DNA from: Pseudocercospora fijiensis CIRAD86
Taxonomy: Eukaryota > Ascomycota > Dothideomycetes > Mycosphaerellales > Mycosphaerellaceae
Direction: 5' to 3'
DNA length: 22,179 bases
NCBI RefSeq assembly: GCF_000340215.1
Contig: NW_006921560.1
Span: forward strand, 1-22,179
Shown: one piece after another, positions 9,660 through 19,693 of the stretch
Numbering within the stretch: the first letter of the stretch is position 1
Layout of the letters: every line of letters begins with the position of its first letter
The notes under the pieces: model-generated
The model's database searches: none
The model's input: only the letters and a program-made list of their open reading frames with translations
What the model was told of the DNA's origin: nothing
Program-made: the position numbers and the translations under genes

Positions 9660-12600
9660 CTTAAGTACCTGCCTTATAACCGGGTTAGTAAGCGAGTCGG
9701 GCCTAACTAACTAATAAATAGACGAAGTAAGAGATCTAGCGCTTAAGCGTATAATAGTTCGGTTACGCAACTAGTAACTAAAGTAATAAGGCTATAGATA
9801 AGCGTTCTAGTATAAACCCCCCTATACGATAGACGATTCTAGATATAGGGTTAAGAAGTCGTAGTAAACATAGCACTATATAATAGGTAATCGAAAGGCA
9901 GTAATATAGATATAAGCCTACCTATAACAGATATATAACTGTAATCGCCCGAGCGTAACGCGGGTACTAATAAGCTACGCAATATAGCTAAACTAACTAG
10001 CCTATGTCCTAGTAGTAACTAACAAGAATTATACAATAGCTAGTAGACTAGACCCGCTATAGTACGAGGGTATAGGTTAACGAGGCGATTACTCTAGGGA
10101 CCTTAGAGTATAGCATATAGGTAATTCGAGTAGATTATCGGATATAGCGAATATTACGTATACGAAAGATAGCGTAGTATTACAATATACGAAAATACTC
10201 TATATAGACCGACAAGTTAGCTAGAATAAATTAAGGTATTTTCCTTTTATCCGGGAGCTACCTATAGATAAGTATAAACTAGTTGTTCGGATTTATAGTA
10301 GTTCTACTAGGAAGTCTACTATAAGTAAATACGAATAGGAGCTAGTATATATCCCGACTAACGCGGCGTGCTACTCGTAGGATATCTACGGCAATACGAG
10401 CCTCTTAGGACACTCGAGACGTAACGCGAAGTCGACCGACGATTAAGGTAACCTATTCTCTATTAATACTACTAACTCCCTCGGCGACGAAAGGGCATAT
10501 GTTTAGCTATAACGATTAGCAAATTAGGCATTAAACGATCGAAATATTATACGGATCGTATACTAGAGCGGTAGTCTACGTAGGAGGCCTAATAAATAAC
10601 CGTATATTAATCCGTAGCAAAATAACAAACTAGGCGTAAAGTCGAGAAGCTAGATAGTAGATAACGTAATTTGCCGAACGCGCTACCGAAGTTAGTAAGA
10701 GAGAATATCGGAATTGTCTAGTAGGCTTAGTACTCGATTCGAGGCCGAGTTAGGGCCCGAGTCGGCCTAATCTAGATACTAGTAAACCCCGCGACTAGAG
10801 TAGTTTCTATTACTAACTAACGTCGATCTTCTATAACGCAATATATATAACTACCGCCTTCGAGAATGCTACGTACTTAACTACCTTGCGACTAATATTT
10901 AATCGGCGGTATTATACGTAGCCTTAGCCTATCGCCGTCGACGTACTACGCATTTTACGCTAGCGTCGAGAGGTTAATCTAGGAGTCTAGTTAGATTAGT
11001 AGCACGTTCCGATTACTATTATTGCTAGAACGCCGAAGGATATAAGGTCGCTTATACGACCTAGTATTATTAGACGAGAAATACGAAGAAGAGTTCCCTA
11101 AGGTAGTAGAGTATATCCGAACTATAGAGGGCCGGACTACGTTTAGGTGCCTAGTATATAAGATCTGTTCTAATTATCGCCGACGGACGAGACAAAAGAT
11201 AGTACGCGTTATAATATATAGAGTCGGCGATACTAGTAATTATATAGAAATCGCTATATCTACCGATACTAGGCTAGCGATATTAGACGGTTCTAGAGCG
11301 GTACCGGCGTACCGCGTACTTAATAACGCGTAGCAGAGCATAGTTACGGTATAAGAGTAGAACGGGAAGGTAAAACCTATATATCGACTATACGAACTCG
11401 ATTATCGCTAGCCTATAGTTAAAGGCCGCGCGTTAGTAGGAGTCGATAATATAGACTTCGACCGATTAGTTAAGATACTATAGGTAGATTATAGTTTCGT
11501 AACCGGAGTCGACGCCTTATACTAAATAAGCGACTAATATAGACACGTTCGAATTAATAATAAGCGATAGTAGAGGGCTAGTTTATCTAATATATTAGGC
11601 AGAGGCCTACTACTACGATTTGCAATCTATAAGCAAACGAAAGATATAGAGCCTACGTAAATGCGACGATAGAAGAGCAAAATAAATAATTAATTTTACT
11701 AGATCCGATAAAGAAGTCCTACTCTAATAGTAGTAGGTACTAATATACTTATTAAACCTAAGGTAGAGTGCCCGGCTATAATAAGCGCTACGCCTTAATT
11801 TTCGATATATACTAATATATAGTAAGGATATTACGTATAGCAGTCTTAAGCGCCGCGATCTCCTCCTTTATCTATTCAATCTCGGCCTATATTTAAGTAC
11901 CCTAATAGCGCTATAGGGAGGGCGGACTCGGAGTGTCGCGATAATTAAGATAAGGCTAAGTAGGCTACGACTCGCGGTCGTTAGGCTAATGTGTATTGCA
12001 TACCTCTAACTAGTCTAGTTCGAATTGTATCTATCGAGTATAGGGCCTCTACGGTGTTATTAACCTCGAATTAGCCGAACATACCGATAGAGATAGTTCC
12101 GACTAACCTATAATACTACGAGGCGGCTTAGAAGATATATGTTCGACCTAGCAGATTAGCTAACGTCTATTAAATTAACGATAAACAATATATATCTATA
12201 ATATATAGTAGTAGCGACCGAGCGAGAAATAAATAGTATAGATATACTAGTTACTATCGTATAATGTCGAAGGTATTACTATATACCGTCGGCCTCGACT
12301 CTAATTGCTACTAGACTGCTAATAGCATTTAATTAGTAGTTCCCGAACCCGACTCGCGACCGAATCGGGCTAGCGTCGCTAAGGTACGAAAATAGCTAAC
12401 AGACTACGATTATGCTTTAGCGTTAGTAGGGCATATCCGATAGAGCTAATAAGCGATTATAGACGGCGTCTCGGGTAGTCTATATAGGAGTAGAGGATTA
12501 AACCGCAATTTAATAGCCCTATTTCGTAGTATAAATACGTACGAAGACGCGTATAGCCTATTATATACTACCTTAGATTCGCAATAATAATACTACTCGT

Positions 12601-14640
12601 TATAGTATATATATAATAGGTCGCAACTACGAAGAAGAAGAAGATAGAACTAAATCGTTATCCGACTCGATAGAGTTAGATAGGGATACTAGAAGCGAAG
12701 AAGAAAACGGAGGAGAGACTTCTTTATATATAGCTAATAGTATCGGATCGAGGTTTATAAAGGTAATATATACTAGAGCACGGCGATATAGGACTAACGT
12801 AACTAGTATAAGGGTAGAATTAGCAAAGATCCGGTAAGGCTAAAACAGAAGTATAGCGACTATAAGGCAAATCGAGGCGACGATACAAAGCTATTAAAGC
12901 GATATAAGAAGCGGGACAAAGGCTTAATTACTACCGAAGAAGAACGCTCGAATCGAAAGAAGGGCTTACTCGAAGCTAGAGAGTAAGTGCTATATAACGA
13001 GGTACGTACTAAGCTGTTAGCTATTACGTTAACTAGTACTAAAGGATATAAGACGATGTTTCCTACTACTTAAACCCTAGTATAGGTAAAAGAAACAATT
13101 AAGGAAGTATATCGTAAAACCTACGATCGATCTATAGCTTTATATATAATAGTGCTATAGCTAGGAGGCAATATACTATCGATAGATATAATTAATACAG
13201 TCGGTAGAGATCCCGATATAATAGTATCGGGACTAATATTAGAATAGTTACGAGAAGCTATACGAAAGGAGCGAGGCTACGTTAATACCTATATCCGAGC
13301 GACCCTAATAAGCGAGGTACCGATTGTAACAACCGATACTAAAAAAAGGATAGTATACGCTAATAGGATACTCGACAACTAAATCTTCGAGTACTACGAC
13401 GAGAAACTAGTAAGTAGATATCGGAAATAGTATAGTTACCGGATTACGGCTAACGGTCGATATATGCTACGCGCTTCCTAAGTAAGCTTATATATAAGTG
13501 TCTAGTAGGTATACTACTCTAGCAAGATCGGCGAGGCTAGAAGACTTATATTAAATAGTACTACTATAAGGTTAACCCTTTTATAATATGTTCTACCGCT
13601 ATAGTAATCGGTATAATACTAGTCGGATAGTCGGTCGAGTCGCATTTAACTAAAACTAGAGGTAGAGTAGCCTAGCTAGTATTAGATTATAAGTTAATAT
13701 GCTAGCCGTTCCTAGATCGAATAGCTACGTAGAAGGCGGCGGATTAAGATACTTAAGACCTTTAGTTATTAAAAGCGCAATCTATATACGTACGGTATAT
13801 AGCCTAAGTATAGGATATCCCTAAGTTATTACTAAACGACTTCGAGAGCGTCCGTAACGACATCGATATACTTATAGTAATCGAAGTCGTTTTAGACTCC
13901 GACGATAAAGGCGAATTAGGCGAGCGTTACTATACGGGTAGTCTACGAGTGCCGTATTTCTCGATACCGCTAATATAATCGATAGTTCCTAAAGCGTCTA
14001 TCGGGTAACAACTAAGTAAATAACTTAAAGCCGGCGATAATCCGACGGACAAGTTAGCTAAGGCGGAGGCCCTACCTAAGAAAAGCGATATCGGACTTTA
14101 TACGCCCTAGAGTAGTTTCTAAGCGATAGATTAGGAGCCGACGGAGGCTACGAATCCGCTTGCTTTACTACGAGGAGGCAACGGTATAAGTAGTACGAAG
14201 GCAACGGATAGTAATAGAATCTAAGATAACGAATACAAAAGGTATAGATATACCGCTACGATAATAACCGAGTATAGATTGCGCGCTAATTGCTATACGA
14301 ACAATAGGTATTCTAACTAGTCTTACGTAATAGACAAGACTTCGTTCGCGACGGTAGGTAATCGTATTAGGGATGTATTAGGGCTAGAAAAGAGGGAGTA
14401 GATATAGTAGGCGGATATAGAGGGGGACGGTAGCAGAGTTAATAAGATAGCATTTAACGAAGAGACGTAGGATAGAAAAATTAGGAGATATATAGTAAAG
14501 GAGAAAAAGAAGTCGAAAGGAAGCAAACGAAAGAAGGTCGAGGTCTATCGCTTTAATATAGCCGCCGGGGACGAGTAGTATAGATTCTTACTAACTGTAA
14601 TAAATAGATATACTATTATAGTCGGGACGAGTAGGTCGTA
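9660..14640 (+). pseudogene. Plus-strand gene or genes of unknown function, RIP-mutated
   Basis: I do not recognise the product. The best coding frame changes along the stretch: position-1 frame about 9,660-10,800, frame 0 about 10,640-12,630, frame 1 about 12,620-12,840, frame 0 about 12,840-13,480, frame 2 about 13,450-14,640. The changes may mark introns, indels or separate genes; one falls at a GAA repeat (about 12,632). Readable pieces include RYFPFIRELPIDKYKLVVRI (about 10,240), DEKYEEEFPKVVEYIRTIEG (11,073), KETIKEVYRKTYDRSIALYI (about 13,090), an acidic stretch with VVLDSDDKGELGERY (about 13,885-13,930) and a basic tail KEKKKSKGSKRKKVEVYRFN (about 14,500-14,555) like a nuclear localisation signal. 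No transposase, polymerase, Dicer or methyltransferase motif was found. Its divergent layout from the SNF2 relic suggests it was its partner in one unit. Confidence 0.4.
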
Positions 14641-14810
14641 GGTAGAGGTATATATATAGGGAACTATATACTATAGGCCTAGTACTTTGTATCTCTTAGG
14701 TAACTACGAGGGGTCGGCGTAGCATTATATACTTCGAAGGGGAGGGGTTGTAAATATTAAAGAGAAGAGAAGAGCCGCAGGGAGGGCTATATTATAGCTA
14801 GATTAGGTAC
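14641..14810. other. RIP-mutated right edge of the left block
   Basis: TATA-rich sequence followed by a purine-rich run (about 14,734-14,787). No gene is recognised. CpA and TpG are still scarce here, then become frequent within about 20 bp around 14,810, which I take as the edge of the repeated, RIP-targeted DNA. Confidence 0.5.
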
Positions 14811-15060
14811 ATTTCCTATGTCCTTCTTGCTATGTATTGTCGTAGCTGTCTCTCCTTGTATTGTATATGTATTTTGTCTAATTATAAAGGTAGTTATGTC
14901 TTCTAGGGTACAAAAACAAGGAGAGGGGGTACAAGTGTATATACAAGTGCTAAGCCGGGTTTCCCTACTATATTTTCCCTCCCGGACTAAGAAGTCTGCC
15001 CTTAGACTAACGCTTCCTTACCTCCCGGACTAAAAAACCTCAAACACGTAAAGAAACCAA
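14811..15060. other. RIP-poor island between the two mutated blocks
   Basis: CA and TG dinucleotides are common here (TGTCCTTCTTGCTATGTATTG; GTACAAAAACAAGG; ACAAGTGTATATACAAGTGC), unlike the flanks. This suggests single-copy DNA, or DNA outside the repeats. A 71-codon plus-strand frame from the ATG at 14,818 has a hydrophobic start but no other sign of being a gene. CTCTCCTTGT (14,850-14,859) and its reverse complement (14,916-14,925) could form a weak hairpin. Confidence 0.65.
14979..15033 (+). repeat. Short direct repeat CTCCCGGACTAA, two copies
   Basis: Exact 12-bp copies lie at 14,979-14,990 and 15,022-15,033, 43 bp apart, close to the left edge of the right block. They are short enough to be chance, but lie next to the change in RIP level and next to the 23-bp repeat at 15,081. 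Confidence 0.6.
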
Positions 15061-15080
15061 ACTAACTATCCTATAACGGT

Positions 15081-15103
15081 ATCCTAGCTAGCTAGCTACT
15101 ATA
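15081..15103 (+). repeat. 23-bp exact direct repeat, left copy
   Basis: The unit is ATCCTAGCTAGCTAGCTACT followed by ATA. It is identical to 19,156-19,178 and in the same orientation, 4,075 bp away. It ends 9 bp before the stop codon of the dioxygenase-like relic. The flanking bases are unrelated. The CTAG core is simple sequence, and RIP can make CTAG from CCAG or CTGG. Confidence 0.8.
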
Positions 15104-15112
15104 CCCTATTAC

Positions 15113-18100
15113 TCATTTCTTTCTACTACGAGTCGCTAGTCTACTATAGTTACCTCTACGGCCCTAGCCGCTATAATTGCCTCCTCGCCCCTACTAGTTA
15201 AATTAGTCGATAAGAGCCTAGGTCCGCGTCGCCTTAGCCCGTATATCCTAGCGGGTCTGTCGCTTATTCGGATTAGCTATAGGGTTCGTAGGCTACTTTA
15301 AAGAAGATAGCTAAGGAGGCTGTTTCTTAGGGGTACTAAGCTGCTAGGAGTTAACGTTCGGGAGTACTCTACTAGGAGTAGAGACCTTCGAAGCGTAGGT
15401 GGCAGGTTTCGCTAAAGGGGCGCTAGACTACCGCTAGTTAGTAGGAAGGTCTGCCTTACTAGGTTCCTATTAGTATATAAATCCCTAGCCTCCCTAATTA
15501 AACTCCTCCCTAGTATTAGGCGTAGGCTAATATCGGTAGAAATTATCCTAGTTTAGGCGTATATACCGATCTTCGCTATTATTTAGGATGCAACTCTAGT
15601 CTTTTAAAGACTATATAAGAGCCTTAAAGAATGATTTCTCCCCGAAACGTTCCTACTCGAGCCGAATAACCTTACTTAATATCTTAGAGTATGCCGACGC
15701 TATATCCTTACGATACTACTTTAAATAGTTCTCGAGTATGTATAGGGAGCCTTCTTAGTTAAGATTACGAAAGAGTCTTCGAATATATTACTATACCGTA
15801 GTATCGTCCTACTTTAATTAACCGACGAGGGCTTCCGAGATTAGGTTATTATTACGTAGGCGCACTATAGCCGGGAACGCGTACGGAGGGGTACCGTACT
15901 TGTTTGTAAGACTAGAGGGCGAGGTAGGGCTAGGAAGAAGGTCTCGATAGGTAGCGGCGAGTTCCTAAAACGTACCTCTAGCCTCGCAATCGAGCTTTCT
16001 AGTTACTAAGTCGTATCGGCAGAACTAGGGGAGTATAGTTATCCTCTTAGTGTTCTTCGGTAATGCCTAAGCGCCGTATAGAAGGTAGGGAAGGGTTAGG
16101 CGTACTCTAAGGGCACCGACCGGGTACTGCTCCTAGCCTACATTTCGATACTTGCCTTTTAGCTCGTTCTTAATAAAGTTATTAAGGGTATTCTCTATCT
16201 TAGTGTTTAGGCAGTATATATTGTAGTTAATAGAGAGAATATAACCTCGAGGGGCGTATATAGGGCCCTTTTCCTAGCGAAGGATCTTAAGTTCCTTATA
16301 CTATTTGTTAAAGACTTCTAGTTAGTAGATCCTAGCGAAGACCTTCGTAGTAGTCTCTACCGTTTTAGGAAGGAAGGATACAGAGCCTTAAACTTAGTTT
16401 ATAGCAATGCCTTCTTAGAGATCGAGAGGGTACTAGTTAATATAGGCAAACTCGGTCGAACCGCCGTTACTAGATTAAGTTATCTTAGCGTAGTACGGGT
16501 AGGAGATTAGGTTAAGAGCGTAGTTAGGGCGGGTAAGGCCGTAGAGGAGCTAGTAGATAGGGTCTCCTCGGCAGATCTGCTAGAACCTAGAATAGAAGGC
16601 GGTTTGTAGCCAACCCTTGTTCGAGACTCCGTTAACTATACGCTAATACTAGAGGTACATTATAGCCTCTAGCTTAAACTAGTTAGATAGGGATATCTTT
16701 CCGAAGGGTAGAGGGGCCGCGGCGACTTCGACTTTCTTATTATTATACTAACCGAAGACGGCCGCTCTATATAGTTTAGTAGAGCCTTTGTCGCTCGTAA
16801 TGCTATCTAAGGTAATAGTACCGTCTCTTACCTAGGCATCCTAGCTAGCCTTTATTATTACTCCTATACGGGAGAAGGCCTTGCGAATCTTAGTAGCAAT
16901 CGCTAGGGTAACGCGTTTAATAGTTAAAGGGGTATATATCTTGCTCTCGTAACTGTAGGCCTTAGGGAAAAAGCGATATAGTCTAAGGTAGTCGCTAGGG
17001 ATAGAAGGACGGCGAGTCTTCCGAAATAGGTTAGGTCTCTTATTTCGAAGGCAGAGAAGGTCGTTCCGCTACTTATATCTAGGGCTACTTAAGGTTTCTA
17101 TTATCTGCTCTCGACTAAGCTTTCCTCGAAACCTAACTACTATCCTAAATAGGTAGCGGGTATAAGTATAGCAAGGCGGGTAAGGGGTAGTTACAATAAG
17201 GGCAATTGCTCTTCCCTACGTAGCGTTATTAGATTTACTATCGTACTATATTAAAGTACTACGGTCGGCTTCCGAGAATCTATTACAGCTATAGTAGGCT
17301 AGGCTATTTCTAATATAAGTGTCCTTATCGGGGGTTAGCTCCTTATAGTATATAGTGCCTCCTCGCTTAGGTCCTAAGGTATTAAGGTCGTCGGTTAGGT
17401 TCTCCTTAAGGGGTACGGTAAGATCTCTACTCGGTTTGTTAAGTCTATTCGATCTGCGGGTCCTTCCTAGAGGGGGGATAGGCGTAGTAGTCCGAATTCG
17501 ACGAGTAGGCGGGGCCCCTAGAGCAAGGCTGTTGTTACTACTTCTACTACTAGTCCGATCGGGTAGTAAAGTAGAGTTTTCGACTAGGAGATTAGGGCGA
17601 GTCGTATTACGTTATAGAGGCGTATTTTAGCGAGAGCTAATAGGCTAAGTAGGGCGAGCGGGTAATAGCTACTAGTTGTCCTATCTAGCTAGAGGGTCGC
17701 TAGCCGGGTTGTATATAACTAGTAATCTAATAGGTATACTAATTCGCTTATATATACCTATATAGGATCGAGGGATATTAAGCCCTAGGGTCCTAGAAGT
17801 AGTACCTTTAATATAGCTATCTAGCGGTCTCGAAAAAGGGCGCCCGTCGGGAGTAATAGCAATTATAGGAGGGCCTTCGTATTAGCTAATTCGAATACCG
17901 ATAGCCTTAAGCTTCGCCTTACTAGCCTCCGTTCTCTAGGAGAAGAATTTATTCTTACCCTCCTTACGAGTATCTTCCTCCTTATCTACTACGTAGTCCT
18001 TAGTAGTAATAGTAACGGTATTAATATCTGCCCGTCCCTATCTCGCCCTAAGCGTTCGGCGGTATAGGTAATTGCTTAGGATGCGAAGAATAAGCTAAAT

Positions 18101-18709
18101 TTCGGAAACCTAGCCGGCGTCCTTAAAGTTTGCGTAGTTGTTAAGCTTTCTATCCTTCTATAGCCTAAAGACTCGAGCTATTTCTTTTACGGTATTACCT
18201 CGGATATTGTAGAGGTCTAGGTAGTTCCTAAAGAATGTAGGACTATTAGTAATGTCGTTCTTACGGCGATCTTCCGTAGCCTTCCTACGAGTAGCGGCGG
18301 CTTATAGGGTAGCAAACTCGTTACCTATATACTACTCGAGGGCCTATACTATAGTAGATCCTCGGGTACGAAGAACATCTCCTATTTCTTTCGGCAGTCC
18401 TTTAAAGAGCGCCTCCTTAAGCCGATAATAGGTTAGCTCCGTACCTTTAATAAAGTTGTTAATACTTCCTAGGTTGTCGTAGATTATATCTACTTTAGTT
18501 TAGCGGGATAGGTTAGCGGATTAAAGATATTATACCTATTCGAGTAGAGTGTTGTAATTGCTTAGTCGCTAGTCGGAAGGGAGATAGGAAATGCCGCTAT
18601 AGGCTACGCTCGTAATAAGGTCTCGACTAGAGGCTTCTACTATTACGCGCTTACGAGGCGGTAGAGGGGGTTTTACGTATCGGGTCGCGTAGAGGAGGTA
18701 GGGGTTTAT
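15113..18709 (-). pseudogene. 1,199-codon relic resembling a 2-oxoglutarate/Fe(II) dioxygenase
   Basis: One minus frame runs from an ATA (ATG before RIP, inferred) at 18,709 to a TGA at 15,115-15,113 with no frameshift; internal stops are TAG/TAA. The N-terminal ~270 codons are helical (LKEALFKGLPKEIGDVLRTR; FRNYLDLYNIRGNTVKEIAR), a little like retrotransposon Gag. The segment at codons ~740-890 looks like a 2OG-Fe(II) dioxygenase, possibly TET/JBP-like. GGSTEFAYIN stands where HxD is expected: TAT and AAC at 16,444-16,436 are one RIP-type change each from His and Asp. Next come a QGSVSFLP-like loop, then TLPYLLYGA (His to Tyr at about 16,078) and TKRITILP with a candidate Arg (about 16,045). 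The C-terminus is polar and ends in GRGGNYSG-type repeats and a basic tail, fit for nucleic-acid binding. Reading frame: very likely. Family: tentative. Confidence 0.55.
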
Positions 18710-19693
18710 CGGTCTTTAATAGTTAGTTAAGGAGGGTAGTGTTTACTATAAGCGCCTATCGCTTTATCGAGGGAAGGGCGGTATAGGTATGTTTGTTTAT
18801 AAAGAAGTTTAGGCGCGAGAAAGATCGCCTTTTTATTATAGTAATAGCGCGGGTACGCGGGAAGGGACGGGAGGCACCTACCTTACGCGTATACGCGCGT
18901 TTGCATATAAATCCGAAAGTAAGGTACGTATCCTAAAGGAAGTAAAGGGTTAGTAGTAGGCAGCGGCGACATTTCTAGAGGCCTAGGTAATTCGCGTAGT
19001 AGCGAGATTCGAGGGCGTAGGACTAGAGCACTTAGATCTAGGGAGTTAGGCATTATATAACGCACTAACCCCTCCGCTTTAACCCCTACCGCATTAAGGC
19101 ATAGTTATAAGGGCTCCTCCGGGCAGTATAGGGATAGTAGTAGTAGTCGTAATATATCCTAGCTAGCTAGCTACTATAGGCGGGAGCTCCCGGGATTCTT
19201 AGAAATCTCGATATACCGGCTAGCGTAGGCCGTAGAAATAATACAAAGGAAAGGTTTTTAAATAAAGGAAATCTTTAAAGTTAGGTAAGGTTTTCCTAGG
19301 CTTACTCCGTAGGGTAGGCTTCGGTTTTAGTAAGCTAGGCGTAACGTAGAGCTTCTAGCAGGTCCCCTTTTACCGAGTTAAAATTATTTACTCGCTCCGC
19401 GGGTAGGCTAGTACTTAGACTACCCCGGGGAGCAGGTCTAGGGATATTATTAAGGATAGGGGCTCCTTACTAAAGCCCCTACCCTCGTCGGTAGTAGTAT
19501 AAAGGAAAAGAAGCAACGATAGGGCTCTAGTAGTAGTACTCTATCCGGCTGCTAATATATAAAGGGACAATCGATCCTAGTATACGTCGATAATCCGTTT
19601 AAATACGCGAATAAGGGTACTAGCGAGTAAAAAATTCGGTATAAGGCGAGTAAATAGGAGTAAAAGGAAGGCTATACGCGAGCAGTTGTAGGT
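18710..19693. other. Non-coding stretch between the dioxygenase-like relic and the gypsy pol relic
   Basis: RIP-mutated sequence with no recognised protein. It could contain the long terminal repeat expected downstream of a gypsy pol, but without a second copy in the window its ends cannot be set. A 60-codon open frame on the minus strand (19,065-18,883) lies in a different phase from the large relic downstream and is probably chance. The minus frame after the pol stop (about 19,690-19,390) is fairly open and hydrophobic but unlike any domain I know. Confidence 0.4.
19156..19178 (+). repeat. 23-bp exact direct repeat, right copy
   Basis: Identical to 15,081-15,103 and in the same orientation. 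Together they bracket the whole dioxygenase-like relic plus about 450 bp upstream of its start. They may be a long target duplication, remnants of terminal repeats, or low-complexity coincidence. Confidence 0.8.

Noticed and set aside
13860..13960. Acidic stretch in the plus-strand gene considered as an RNA-dependent RNA polymerase DxDGD motif
   Set aside because: The order of residues does not match and no neighbouring polymerase motif is present, despite the tempting link with Argonaute.
14323..14526. 67-codon minus-strand open frame
   Set aside because: It is the antisense of the acidic and basic tail of the plus-strand unknown gene; Leu/Ser/Phe-rich composition follows from that.
14818..15033. 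71-codon plus-strand frame with a hydrophobic start, in the RIP-poor island
   Set aside because: It has an ATG and a possible membrane segment but no cleavage site pattern, cysteine framework, family match or promoter that I can support. Kept only as a note inside the island entry.
17355..17630. 91-codon plus-strand open frame rich in Leu, Arg and Gly
   Set aside because: It is the antisense shadow of the long dioxygenase-like relic, which is continuous on the minus strand through this interval.
18200..18520. Gag-like segment at the start of the 1,199-codon frame
   Set aside because: The helical pattern is suggestive, but there is no CCHC zinc knuckle and the frame is far longer than a usual gypsy Gag, so I did not call it Gag.
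18883..19065. 60-codon minus-strand open frame beginning MRYIMPNSLD
   Set aside because: It is in a different phase from the large frame downstream, ends before it, and has no recognisable motif.
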